From Pseudopithomyces maydicus (lineage: Eukaryota; Ascomycota; Dothideomycetes; Pleosporales; Didymosphaeriaceae), in contig JANTUC010000002.1 of the NCBI GenBank assembly GCA_026873275.1, forward strand, positions 682,001 through 746,000: a stretch of DNA of 64,000 nucleotides, written 5' to 3'. Positions 21,787 through 31,981 of the stretch are shown piece after piece (position 1 is the stretch's first letter; each line of letters opens with the position of its first letter). Under the pieces are notes generated by a model. The model saw nothing but the letters and a program-made list of their open reading frames with translations, did no database searches and had not been told where the DNA came from. A program made the position numbers and the translations under genes.

Positions 21787-23047
21787 ATGCTTGTCTCCCT
21801 CACCGTCGGCAAGGTCGATGCAGGTGTCGCCGTGCTCCTCACAGAAGACAAAAGACTCGTAAGCGCCCAATTGCAACATGGCTGCACCTTGCCGTCTGTA
21901 GCTCACATCCGTGTAGATTGAGTTTCCCTCGATTCTCCTGCCCCCTGACATTTCCTCCGGCAGCATTGTAGACATCGAGGTCACCCGCAATGCCGAGACA
22001 GAGTCAGCTGCTGCCGCCAAATTCCACGCGCTGCAGTCGAGCATCCTCCGCACCTTTGGCGAGCGCGAGCCTTCCCCGCCCATCCTACGCTGCCGCAATG
22101 CCACGCAGACGTCGGTAGTCCTCGAGTGGGACCCAATAGACATCGCCACGGCAGAGCTTCGAAGCTTGACCCTATACCGGAACGGCAGCAAGGCCGGCAC
22201 CATACCCCGCCCAACTGAAGTCCACAGCACCAAGCTCAGTGGTTTAGCTGTCGATACCGAATACGTCTTCCACTTGGTGCTCAAGACCAGCGCAGGGACC
22301 TTCAGCAGCGAGAAGCTCAAGGTGCAGACACACAAGATGACAGACCTATCTGGCATCACAATTACGCCGGGCCACATGCCCGCCGCGCTGCGTGAATCTC
22401 TGCTGAGAGACGTGGAAGAGATTGGCGCCAAAATCGTGGATACCGTCCGGATCGACACCACGCACTTTGTGTGCACAGAAGGAAGGGGACCTGCATGGGA
22501 AAAGGCCGTGGAGAACAACATCCCCGTCGTGGTACCTGACTGGGTGAAGGGGTGCAAACGAGATGGGAGGATCGTCGGCGTGCGAGGCTACTACCTCAAC
22601 GCAGACCCGCGATTACGTTCTGTCGGTGGTGGAAGCAACCAGCCTTCACCAGCCCAACAGCAAGGAGGCGCCCCGCCGCTCACCAGCCCTCGCACTGAAG
22701 TCACGCCGCCCACGCCTGACCGACCGACGCACGACCAGGAACGAGACCCCGCGCCGCCACCACCCCCGCCGAAAGACCATGACGAGAGGCGCGATACTTC
22801 CCCCGAGGCGTCGCCATCGCCATCGCCGGAGCCTGAGCCAAAAGCTCGCACAGAGGAGCAGAAGGTACGAACAGTAGATCTGAAACCCACCACCGACGGG
22901 TCGGAAGATGATAGCGACGACGGCGGCCGTTCGAGCACCAACGAGAAATCAGTGGAAGCGGGGCTACCCACACGGGAAAAGCCGCCGCCACCCACCGCCG
23001 AAGACGACGACGACGACCAAGCGAGCTTTCAAGAAGTCCAGCTGTAG
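21787..23047 (+). CDS. chs5: Chs5, exomer scaffold subunit (chitin synthase export)
   Basis: Two exons (21787-21858 and 21917-23047; 58-bp intron, GTAAGC...TAG, phase 0) give 400 residues. The N-terminal about 75 residues carry the Chs5-specific start (MLVSLTVGKVDAGVAVLLTE, then IEFPSILLPPDISSGSIVDI). A fibronectin type III domain (about 78-160) and a BRCT domain (about 165-255) follow. The remainder is Pro/Ser/Asp-rich, disordered and ends in SFQEVQL. Chs5 is the scaffold of the exomer coat at the trans-Golgi network, which in yeast recruits ChAPs and Arf1 to export Chs3. The FN3-BRCT order is diagnostic. The upstream exon is only 24 codons and is easily lost in automatic models. Confidence 0.95.
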
Positions 23048-23302
23048 CGGGACTGATGCCAGGGCGTGAAGACCGCCTAGGTGAAGGTTGAAATTTTAGC
23101 GATAGGCGCTGGAAGTATATCATCAAGCGAGTTCGTCATTGATCTTAATGTTTTGTAATCCAGCCCGTACTGCACTCCCCATACACGCATCTGCATCCGT
23201 GCATGGACGTGGATAGAGTTCTGTTTCTCAATGATGATTTCATGTGCAATTCAAGTAGCATACATAGCAAATGCTAACGCAGTGGTATCATATCGTATCC
23301 CT

Positions 23303-25184
23303 TCATACGCCCTCGCCCTCGCCCTCGGACCTTCCTCGCTCTTCGTCGTCCGCTGCTTCTCCCTCTCTCCACTTCTTCCTCCACCATTTGAGCTTGAACC
23401 AATCGCCCACCCCCGCCTGCTCCCTTCTTTCGCCAAAGCCCCACGTCCCCACCCGCCGCACCCCCGGGCTCGGCGGGGCATCCGTATCCGAATGCACGTC
23501 GTCCTCGGGGTCAGGATGATCCAGCAATGCCGCGTCACTCCCAACCGGCCGCTTCCCCCTTGAAACACTGCGATCATTCTGTGTTCCAAGACCCACACCT
23601 TCAAACCATGATCGGCGCCTCATCTGGCTCAACCATGTGCCCGAATTATTCTTGCGGCGCGCAGGAAGGGTCCCAGAGCGAGGCCTCCGCTCAAGGTCAA
23701 CGGAGCGTCTGATGGGTGAAGGGAGCATATCGCTGTCGTTCAGCTCCTTCCAAATTTCGTTCGTCTCCTCTGATATAGTCATTCTGCGTCTGCGAGGGGC
23801 CTGCGAGGATTGGAAGGGCTGGTACCGGGGCTGTGGGATTGCTTCGTTGCGATGGAAGGTCTTTTGTCTCGGGGATGGGAGACTGTAACGGCTGGGCCGG
23901 TGGGTGTGCGAGCCAGGAGAGGCGTGCGCTCGTCAATGCTTTGACGCTTTCGTTGCTCGGTGGCAGCGCCGTGGAGACCAGGAGGTTGCTCTTCCAGGTC
24001 GACGGGAGAGGTTGGCTCGTCGAGAATGCCGTTGACGAGGCCAATGCCAGGGGTTAGGGCGGTTTGCGGGATTGGAACATGCCCTTTGTGCCGGGCTACA
24101 ATAGGAGAAGAAGGTTCTTCGTCGACTTCTTCGAGGCGCCAGCTTAAACATACGACTCCGGCTAATAGAATGGCGGTTCCGAGTGCAAGTAGGCCTGCAT
24201 GTAGATTTGACAATCTAGCTGATTGGTGAAAATAGATCAATCCGTCTATGATGGCTATGACGTTGTATACACAGAAAATTAGAGGGTAAAGAACGCTGGT
24301 GCTGCATAACTTCAATCCGCGATGCATGTAGTATAGCTGCGTAAGGGCAAATGTAACGAGGCCAAGAAGTATCATCCAGGATTCCCAGCGGTTAAATTGG
24401 TTATGTCGGTCGACGATGGTCCGGACCAGCAGCTCTACAGCGCTCTTTGCAATCAAAAGCGAATGTGCCGAGAGGATGCCACTGGCACAGCCGAAGAAGA
24501 TACCGCGGACCAGTCTCAAGCGCGGCGTAGGTCGGGGGTAAATGCGTTTCAGGAACCAGTTGGCGACGATTAAAGCCACAACAATGAGAAGTGTGCCAAA
24601 CATCCATATCAAAAACTGCGAGCGCCCCAGCAGTCGCAGGAGTTGGTCCAGATTGTGTGAAGGTTCGCTGATGGCGCCGAATATGCCGATCAGCAATGCT
24701 CCGCCGGCGACAAGTATGGTACCGGCTAGAGAATGCCTCGTAAATGGTTCACTGAGTACGACGGAGGCGCATATCGAGTTGAAGACAAGACCGGAGGCCT
24801 GCAAGGTGGAGAGCACGGGAAGCGGCAGGGTGGTGATCTGGATAGTGCTTCCGACGATGTTGGCCACAACGAACATCAGCATGCCGAGCTGCACCGGTTA
24901 GCACAGTATTGGTGTTGGGGGGTATCCGACATCCTACCTGCCACCTCCTCCGCTTGTAGGGTGGTCGCCGCTCATAATCGTCCTCCTTCTCTTCCTCCAA
25001 GAGATGCGACTTGCGCTGCAGGGTCAAGCCGATGCTCTGAATGCAGGTGGATGCGAGGCCAACTATCACGCCAATCTAGGTATGTTGCAATCAGCATTCG
25101 CCTTGTCGGCAGTATGGCACGGCGTGCTGGGGGCTGCCGGGGCGGCTTACCGCGATGCTGGCGCCCGGCGAGAGCTCCACCATG
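23303..25184 (-). CDS. NIPA-type Mg2+ transporter, with a one-base frame break in its tail
   Basis: Three exons: 25184-25152 (MVELSPGASIA), 25075-24938, and 24888 onward, with introns of 76 and 49 bp. The membrane part has about nine helices with family signatures (IGVIVGLASTCIQSIGLTLQ, LGMLMFVVANIVGS, QLYYMHRGLKLCSTSVLYPL), matching the NIPA magnesium transporters of the DMT superfamily. The initial frame stops at 23779. The frame offset by two from about 23900-23920 continues in convincing protein (RRRRMTISEETNEIWKELND, and a WFKLKWWRKKW motif) to a stop at 23303. One added G in CCTGGCTC near 23913 gives RTPLLGSHTHRPSRYSLPSP. I therefore annotate the longer gene. The cytosolic tail is about 200 residues and probably disordered. 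Confidence 0.87.
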
Positions 25185-25785
25185 GTTGTGCGCCACACGC
25201 TTGGTTGCTCTCGATGGCTGCTACCGGAGGTGCGAATTCATGCTGGAGGGGAGCTGTGGGCGTGTACGGATGTGGGGGTGAGGGCGTGAGGGCGATGCGT
25301 CCAGCGCGCGGCGGCTTTTAGCAGTGCGTCACCGTGATAGTCGGCGGCAGGCCACGAGACCGAGGATTGGGCGGCGGGTGCGCGGGTGGCAGGGGTGCGC
25401 GGTGTGATGCTGTCGTGCGGATCGAGGGCGGGCGCGGGTGCGGTGCGTGTCGCTGTGGCGGCGTGGTGCAGTGGACGGGGAGGAGGCCAGGGGAATCACG
25501 CTGCTCTGTTCAAGACATCTGTCTCCAGGGCGCGCCGGTGGGAGGGTGTCTGAGACGCCGTGGGTACCCCAAAGGCGGTGGTACCTTGTCCGCTAGCTCC
25601 ATGCCGGCGTAATCGCGGGCGCGCCCTGACTTCACACCTGGGCATCCAAGCATCCAAGCTCCACCGTGCAGCACCAGCACCAGCACCAGCACCAGCTCCC
25701 CAGCTCCGTCACCACCAACCGACTACATACCGACACGCCTCTGCCCCGTCGCCCGCCCTACGAACAAGCTGCACCCACCGCCGCC
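25185..25785. promoter_or_regulatory. GC-rich divergent promoter region, NIPA gene / vma4
   Basis: 601 bp between divergent starts. It is G-rich on the plus strand in the left part and CA/CC-rich near vma4. An interrupted CAGCAC repeat lies at 25668-25694, in the presumed vma4 leader. No TATA box is seen, as is usual for housekeeping genes. Confidence 0.45.
25668..25694. repeat. CAGCAC/CACCAG short tandem repeat
   Basis: Four to five units of CACCAG lie about 90 bp upstream of the vma4 start codon, probably within its 5' UTR. Confidence 0.75.
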
Positions 25786-26596
25786 ATGTCGCAGATACAC
25801 GCCCTCTCCGACGACCAGGTAGGCTCCCCACCGCTGGCTGCAGAGCTCCCCGCCATACGTCAACACCTGCTAATGCCTCGCCCTGCCAGGTCGCCGGCGA
25901 GCTGAGGAAGATGACGGCCTTCATCAAGCAGGAGGCCATGGAGAAGGCCAACGAGATCCGCCTCAAGGCCGACGAGGAGTTCGCAATCGAGAAGTCCAAG
26001 CTCGTGCGCCAGGAATCCGCCTCCATCGACACCGAATACGAGAAGAAGTTCAAGCAGGCCAGCATGTCGCAGCAGATTACACGCTCCACCGTCGCCAACA
26101 AGTCGCGGATAAGGATCCTGTCCGCCCGCCAGGAGCTGCTCGACACCCTGTTCGAGGACGCCGGCAAGAAGCTGGCAGGCGTGTCCAAGAACAAGGGCAA
26201 ATACCAGGGCATCCTGAAGAACCTGATCTTGGAGGGTGCATATGCACTCAGCGAGGACAAGCTCCAGGTCAAGGCGCGGAAGGCCGACTATGACGTAGTG
26301 AAGAAGGCTATCGAGGAAGCCCAGACCGAGTACAAGAGCAAGGTGAATAAGGACGTTGCCATCACCATCGACGAGAGCGACCCGCTGCCCGAGGGATCGT
26401 GAGTATCCTGCTTGACAACTCCTCGCCCACGGCTGACATTTGCAGATCTGGCGGTGTTACCATCTCTGGTACCGGCGGCAGGATCGACATCAACAACACT
26501 TTTGACGAGCGACTCAAGATCCTCGAGACCGACGCACTGCCCAGCATCAGGGTTACGCTATTTGGTGAAAACCAGAACAGGAAGTTCAAGGACTGA
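25786..26596 (+). CDS. vma4: V-type proton ATPase subunit E (Vma4)
   Basis: Three exons (25786-25818, 25890-26398, 26446-26596; introns of 71 and 47 bp) give 230 residues, the usual length of subunit E. The N-terminus MSQIHALSDDQ|VAGELRKMTAFIKQEA leads into the long helix that forms the peripheral stalk with subunit G. The C-terminal globular part includes GGVTISGTGGRIDINNTFDE and ends RKFKD. It is part of the V1 sector, which is needed for assembly of the vacuolar proton pump. The short first exon (11 codons) and the phase-2 second intron were placed from splice sites and protein continuity. Confidence 0.96.
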
Positions 26597-27299
26597 GCGT
26601 GTGCCCTTTGGGGAGGGGAGCTCCCTGCGCTCGCTCGTCGGCGGAGAATGGCAGCTCTGGACGATTCATACGACGATATCAGCGTTCATCAGTACACGAC
26701 CACAATTTCCGATGCATGTGGTTGTGCTTGGTACTCAGGGTTGTTTGTAGAATATCTGGGTGATTAGCGGTCCAATTTGTATACACCAGTACCTCAAGTT
26801 CTACGCATACTGAACAGTTGCTAATTATTCTCGCATGCAAAAAAAAAAATAAAGCAGGTGGCTAATCAAAGATCTCCTGGTTCATCCATCAACGCATCCG
26901 CCTATCGTTATTTGATACAATCGAGGGAAAACGAGATAGCGGAGAATGCGGAACCATGGCTTTCAGCCATAGGATCTGAACTAAATGACGCCAACGCATT
27001 GTTAGTCTAACGTTTGCAAATCGTCTAACGGAGTCGGTTATTTAGCGCAAGATTAATGTTCGAGTGTTGCCAGGCAATCAGTGTTTTCGTGGTATGTCTG
27101 GGAGTGGGGACATCGCAAGAAATTTTAGTTCGCTAATCACAAACTTCACGGAACAGTACCAAATTTCGACACAGGGCACTGTTGAGAATTCAGACCAAGG
27201 ATGATGGTGATGGTACATCAACAGCTCTCTCCATTGTTATTTCTCATGCTATATAATTATCATATTTGTGAACTTAGTCATCAATCACAGGATGACGAC
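26597..27299. other. Intergenic stretch, about 700 bp
   Basis: 3' flank of vma4 and upstream flank of the tRNA pair. It has one A-run near 26840 and AT-rich sequence just before the first tRNA. No gene. Confidence 0.4.
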
Positions 27300-27382
27300 G
27301 GCCATGTGGCCCAATGGCAAGGCGCTTGACTACGATCAGTAGATTCATCAAGAGATTCCAGGTTCGACCCCTGGCATGGTCA
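27300..27382 (+). tRNA. tRNA-Arg(ACG) with an 11-nt intron, copy 1
   Basis: A cloverleaf can be folded by eye. The acceptor arm is GGCCATG/CATGGTC with one G-U pair, the D stem is GCC/GGC, the anticodon stem is CTTGA/TCAAG with loop CTACGA..A (anticodon ACG), the T arm is CCAGG-TTCGACC-CCTGG, and the discriminator is A. The 11 nt TCAGTAGATTC sit between positions 37 and 38, the canonical intron site. The A box (TGGCCCAATGG) and B box (GGTTCGACCCC) are intact. No run of four or more Ts follows before copy 2. Confidence 0.92.
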
Positions 27383-27385
27383 TCC

Positions 27386-27427
27386 GGATGTCCTACATCC
27401 ACATCTTAGTCCTCCTTCACAGGAGGA
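27386..27427 (+). other. Spacer between the tRNAs with two small hairpins
   Basis: GGATG-TCCTA-CATCC (27386-27400) and TCCTCC-TTCACA-GGAGGA (27410-27427) are perfect small inverted repeats in the 49-nt spacer. They would fold in a joint transcript and could present RNase P or RNase Z cleavage sites. The function is inferred. Confidence 0.55.
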
Positions 27428-27431
27428 TGAC

Positions 27432-27510
27432 GGCCATGTGGCCCAATGGCAAGGCGCTTGACTACGATGAGTAAATCAAGAGATTCCAGGTTCGACCCCT
27501 GGCATGGTCA
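27432..27510 (+). tRNA. tRNA-Arg(ACG) with a 7-nt intron, copy 2
   Basis: The mature part is identical to copy 1 (72 nt including the discriminator A). The intron at 37/38 is TGAGTAA, so the two copies differ only in intron sequence and length. The B box is intact, and a T6 run follows at 27524-27529. Confidence 0.92.
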
Positions 27511-27917
27511 ATAACTAAGATTCTTTTTTGTGTTCCTGTAGAACTTGTATGCAACTTTTGGTCACATGAGGTGGCACAGTTTCCGCGACGTGTTGCAAGC
27601 TTCCACAGACACCTTTTTTTTTTTTTTTTTTTGGAGAGGGGTAGGGTAGCGGTGCTAGGCGCAACCTCGCAAAGCCTGGTTGGGTTTCCACGGTGTATCG
27701 CATTGTGTTTCAAAATAAACTTGAACATCATTTGTAACCGAGCACTCAACACAGTGTCTGTTACCACTTGTTCTGCTGAATGAACGATCACAGATGCCTA
27801 ACCGTGTTTTGGGGCATCTCTCCACCCTGGAAGCGCGCTAAAGTTGTGCAAGGTTAGCACAAGTGTTTCTCGGATCCTCTTTCGGGCAGTGCAACCTTCG
27901 TACCTCCCTCCGAATTC
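27511..27917. other. Intergenic stretch between the tRNAs and the HET gene
   Basis: About 400 bp. After the T6 terminator it holds a T homopolymer of about 18-20 at about 27610-27631. No ORF of substance; the final part is the HET-gene leader. Confidence 0.45.
27524..27529 (+). terminator. RNA polymerase III terminator (T6)
   Basis: TTTTTT, 14 nt after the second tRNA. It is the first run of four or more Ts downstream of either tRNA. Confidence 0.8.
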
Positions 27918-30008
27918 ATGGATATCACTCCGGGTGCAAAATATAACCCCGTCTATCGCGAAAAAATAGATGGTACCTCTATCCGCCTTCTCCGGCTTGC
28001 GAAATCGCAAAATGGGGGGTTTCATGGACTGCTGAAGAAGTTCGAACTTGCCAAAGCGCCGCGGTTCTTTAGTGCTTCGTATACTTGGGGCACGAAGGCT
28101 TACTCGGATACCACTATCAAGTTTAAGGCAGGAGAGTTGCCAGTGCTTCAGGGTCTCCAACCCTTCTTGCAAATGGTCAGTGAACATGAAGATTTCCACG
28201 ACGACGATTGGTGGTGGATAGACTCGTTATGTATCAACCTTGCAGATGGCCAAGAAAGGGAGTTGCAAGTCCGCATAATGGCAGACATCTACAGAAGAGC
28301 TAAGAGAACGATGGTTTGGCTTGGAGAAGAAGTGGATGGCGACAGTGATTGCAGGGGTGCCGTCCAGTTCTTGCACTATCTCCAGAACCTGCAACCTGTC
28401 TTCAGTGGACTGAAGGCCGACCTTGCGCGCGCAAACCTCCGTTCGCCAGAAATGGATGCTCACTGGTCATCGGCGAGTAATTTGCTAGCCCGTCCATGGT
28501 TCAAAAGAGTCTGGACAGTTCAGGAAATGATGCTACCGGGGGAAGTAAAATTTTACTGCGGCAAGGATTCTATAAGTCGTGGAAAGCTCAAGACGGCCAT
28601 GTACAGCATTTTTTTATGCAGCATAGGAGACCGGGATATGGATGTCGAGCTAATTCCACGAAAGTCGTTTGACTTGGCGTTCAATAGAAGGCGGATTCAT
28701 CAGTGGCATATCAACCCAAAAACACGCGGCATCTCACTGGTGGCTATTCTTGCGTATTTAGGAAATCACTCGGCATCGGACCCAAGAGATAGGGTCTACT
28801 CTGTCCTTGGACTCGTTACTGAACGGGACAGAAAATTAGTCGGCAATCCCGAATATCAAACATCGGTCCAATATCAGTATGCAAAGCTTGTCCGCTCATT
28901 TTACAACGAATACAGAAGTCTGGATATTATCTGTTTCTCTCATACTTTCAACCGGTATGCCGAAGAAGAGGACCCCGGCGGAGAAGCTACAGTAGCCTCG
29001 TGGGTCCCGGATTGGAGGGTTTACACAGAATATGCAAGTCCTGTACCGTTGATGGCAAGTCAAAGCGCCAGCGAGTACGTCGGGAATTTTAGACCTCTAC
29101 ACGGCCAAGATTGGAAAGCCAAATACGATGCACCAGGGAAAAGGCTACATGACCAAGCAAATGTACGCTTCCATGAGAACCTGAAAGAGGTTTGGTGCGA
29201 CGGTTTAATCTTGGATACAATCGACACCCTTGGGTCACTCGAAGGCTGTGATCCACGGTGTGAGAGCTTCGTTTGCGCTCGAGACAAACCAATGCATGGC
29301 CTCCTTCAAAACACCATGGAAACAAGTTATGGACGGCATTATGCTCCACCAGACCCTATCGCGCTCATCAGCTCGATCGCCCGATCACTCGTACTAGATC
29401 GTCAAGACAAATACCTCCGCTTTGCAGCTCCCGACTACTATGTATCAGATTTTCTAATCGTCTGTAGTGCATGCTTGGATCCCGAGGCACTTCCTGAAGC
29501 TCTCAACCATACCCCCGACCCTGATTTGGCAGCATGGTTTCAACATAACCGTCACCTACGCTTTGGCCCTTGGACTCTGGAACACATCATCGAGACAATC
29601 GTATCGTCCACAAACCCTTCTCTATATGAGTCCTTGCCGCCACCCACTCTGCATCCTACAGCTCTCTCGCACCGCCTCACTATGGTTCCGCCTACCTCCC
29701 AAGCGGACGCTAATTCCGACTATGCAGACAATTTTCTTTCCCGCTTCTTGGATACTACACGCAAGAAATCGCGGCGGCTCATGACCACTAGAGAGGGCCG
29801 TATTGGCATGGCGCCGTGCAGAGCTCGTCCCGGCGATGCTGTTGTGGTGCTGTTCGCGTGCAGCATACCGCTCGTGCTTAGAAGAGTTGGTGCCAGAGAG
29901 GCGTGGCAAGTTATTGGAGAGGCGTACGTTGATGGGTTTATGAATGGTGAAGTGGATCAACTATTGAGGAGAGGCATCAAGACTAGTCATCGATTCCACT
30001 TGGTGTGA
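27918..30008 (+). CDS. HET-domain (heterokaryon incompatibility) protein
   Basis: Single exon, 696 residues. The N-terminal HET domain covers about residues 48-200 with the three classic blocks: SASYTWG (about 52-58), WWWIDSLCINLADGQER (about 98-114, where Gln more often follows Asn), and QVRIMADIYRRAKRTMVWLGE (about 117-137). The C-terminal about 450 residues hold no recognised repeat or NTPase domain, as in most short HET proteins. HET domains are TIR-related and trigger regulated cell death in fusion incompatibility when paired with a partner. No NLR- or SesB-like partner gene lies adjacent. Such genes are numerous and variable in Pezizomycotina. Confidence 0.93.
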   Translation: MDITPGAKYNPVYREKIDGTSIRLLRLAKSQNGGFHGLLKKFELAKAPRFFSASYTWGTKAYSDTTIKFKAGELPVLQGLQPFLQMVSEHEDFHDDDWWWIDSLCINLADGQERELQVRIMADIYRRAKRTMVWLGEEVDGDSDCRGAVQFLHYLQNLQPVFSGLKADLARANLRSPEMDAHWSSASNLLARPWFKRVWTVQEMMLPGEVKFYCGKDSISRGKLKTAMYSIFLCSIGDRDMDVELIPRKSFDLAFNRRRIHQWHINPKTRGISLVAILAYLGNHSASDPRDRVYSVLGLVTERDRKLVGNPEYQTSVQYQYAKLVRSFYNEYRSLDIICFSHTFNRYAEEEDPGGEATVASWVPDWRVYTEYASPVPLMASQSASEYVGNFRPLHGQDWKAKYDAPGKRLHDQANVRFHENLKEVWCDGLILDTIDTLGSLEGCDPRCESFVCARDKPMHGLLQNTMETSYGRHYAPPDPIALISSIARSLVLDRQDKYLRFAAPDYYVSDFLIVCSACLDPEALPEALNHTPDPDLAAWFQHNRHLRFGPWTLEHIIETIVSSTNPSLYESLPPPTLHPTALSHRLTMVPPTSQADANSDYADNFLSRFLDTTRKKSRRLMTTREGRIGMAPCRARPGDAVVVLFACSIPLVLRRVGAREAWQVIGEAYVDGFMNGEVDQLLRRGIKTSHRFHLV

Positions 30009-30722
30009 AGTAGATATCTTCTCGCGTTCTAATTGTTCGAAGCACTTGTTGTTGTATACATTGTAGGTACATGCGTCTCATCTCCCCATGTGGAAGTAAC
30101 AAGAAGAATTCCAGATTCCACCCCACGCAAGCATCGTTTTTTTACACAAACGAACATGACCAGCGACTTGCAGTTGTCTAACTACACTGCAAAAGATAGT
30201 CAGTGGTTTCCTCACGCTGACTGAGAGAGACGATGCCACCAGCCCGATCAGGCAAAGCTATACGCACCAATCACATCGCTCACGTAGCTTAAGTCCATCC
30301 ACTAAGTCATCTCCGCCTTTCCGCGCCTCCACCATCACTCATATGCACGCACTGCATTCTATCTCCCGCTTCCGTCCTCCTAGTGATTAGGAAGCCACAC
30401 TCGCTATCGAGCGAACCACTCAAGTGCCCTCGTAACTTCTGCTTTGAGTAACATGTTCCCTGAAGCGTGAGGTGAGGGCTGAAGTGGCCAGTGGGGAGAG
30501 AAAGGTGGGCTTGGTACCGTTGGTCTGCATGTGGAGATGCAGGTGTATATGTATTTGCTGTAACAATGTGGGAAGTATTTAGTATATAAAATGGGGAGTC
30601 AAGTTGTTTCCTTTCCGTTCATCACTTTCATATCTCTACGTGCATGCGCATAAATACCTTCATCACCAATTCACCAGCTACACACCACCAATAATTGAGT
30701 CCCGTCACAACAGCTTACCACC
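30009..30722. promoter_or_regulatory. Intergenic region with cupin-gene promoter
   Basis: About 710 bp, mostly without structure. A strong TATA element lies at 30583-30590. No supportable ORF. Confidence 0.45.
30583..30590 (+). promoter_or_regulatory. TATA box of the cupin gene
   Basis: TATATAAA, 133 bp before the ATG at 30723, followed by a CA/TC-rich leader. This is the best TATA match in the window. Confidence 0.6.
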
Positions 30723-31143
30723 ATGTCGTCCCCCGCAATGCACCACTACCCCAACGCTCAAAAAGCTTTCAAGCCCCCGCTCGTCGCCAACGAGAATGCC
30801 TATCTTGGTACGCTCACCCACCCATACATTCTTTGCTTCACCACTCAACTAACGTGCACATGCAGGCGATGTTTTCTCCAGCGAAAAAATCAACCCATCG
30901 GCGCCCATCTCAGCGGGCTTCTATCGGCTGGAGAAAGGCACGCCACTGGTGTACACGTATAGCTACGACGAGATGAAGATTATCGTGGAAGGCAGCTTCG
31001 AGATATCGGACGAGACGGGGAAGAAGGTCACAGCGAAGCCAGGAGATGTGTTTTTCTTTCCGAAGGGCAGCAAGATTACGTTTGAGACGGAGGACTATGG
31101 GTTGGCGTTCTTTACGGGGCAAAGGAAGGAGGGAGTGTTGTAA
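30723..31143 (+). CDS. Small EutQ-like cupin protein
   Basis: Two exons (30723-30807 and 30866-31143; 58-bp intron, GTACGC, CTAAC, CAG) give 120 residues. A single cupin barrel shows the Gly/Pro turns of both motifs: YDEMKIIVEGSFEISDE and KPGDVFFFPKGSKITFE. The His residues that bind metal in classic cupins are absent from both, so this resembles the EutQ/DUF861 branch, in which acidic or aromatic residues line the pocket. The likely role is a small-molecule-binding or modifying cytosolic protein; the substrate is unknown. A clear TATA box suggests regulated expression. Confidence 0.85.
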
Positions 31144-31981
31144 GTGGATGGGCTTGCTGTATTGTCAGGTACATACGAAGAGGGATGCATTACCCTGGAT
31201 GTTGCTCGAGTCAGTATGTAGTGGGATGATGATGGATGGTACATACGTATATCCCGAAATACACGACACAGTATCGAAGCAAGTACTCTCCACGGGAATT
31301 GTGTCATCCTATAGACAGGCTCATGCATGATGGTCTCGCTTGTATTGGTGAGTAAGAAGAACGCATAAAGGCCGGTGTGGGGGCTTGGTTCCCGCTGATG
31401 AAACGGCTCAGCAGACACCGGAGAATTGCTATTTTGGGGCAGTGCTCTGCACCGCGAAGGCTAGGGCGAAAGGCGACGGCGACGATGAAGGCAAAATACG
31501 TAGGTCGGGGTGAACGATACGAAGACAGCGGGTCAAGAGCGGATAGATACGACAGACAGACTGGTGTCGAGAGCACTTTGCCCCAGATCTGCAAACTCAG
31601 CCACAACCGCGTGGCACGGACAAGCTTGGCTGGCCCCACGGCAGGGATGGCTCGAGGTGCATGAAACGCGCGTTTGATCCAAATTAAGCCAGATTCGTGA
31701 CGGATAGGCTCATCTTCATTTGACCATGGCAAGCCAATTTGCCGTGCGTTCCTTGCTGGACCCTTCAACCTCACCGCGGTGCGAAGGCCAGCACTGCCAT
31801 ATCTTCGCTGCGCCCTGCGCCATAGTCGCCTTTGTTACGCGCGTGGTGGCACCGAGTGACTGTCCCGGTGACTGAGTACTCAGTGGACGCTGCCCAGCCG
31901 TGCAACCCGCCATTCCAATCTCCTCCCGTCCGGGCCCCTCCCCTCGCCGTCGACCACTACTCTTTCGCGCCCTCGCCTGCC
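31144..31981. other. Intergenic stretch, about 840 bp
   Basis: Separates the cupin gene from the Cys-rich membrane protein. ORFs of 95-156 codons exist on both strands but overlap each other and lack any motif, so I do not call them. Confidence 0.4.

Noticed and set aside
23303..23782. Independent gene beginning at the ATG of MTISEETNE
   Set aside because: The same frame extends upstream in good protein sequence to the transporter, so it is better explained as its tail.
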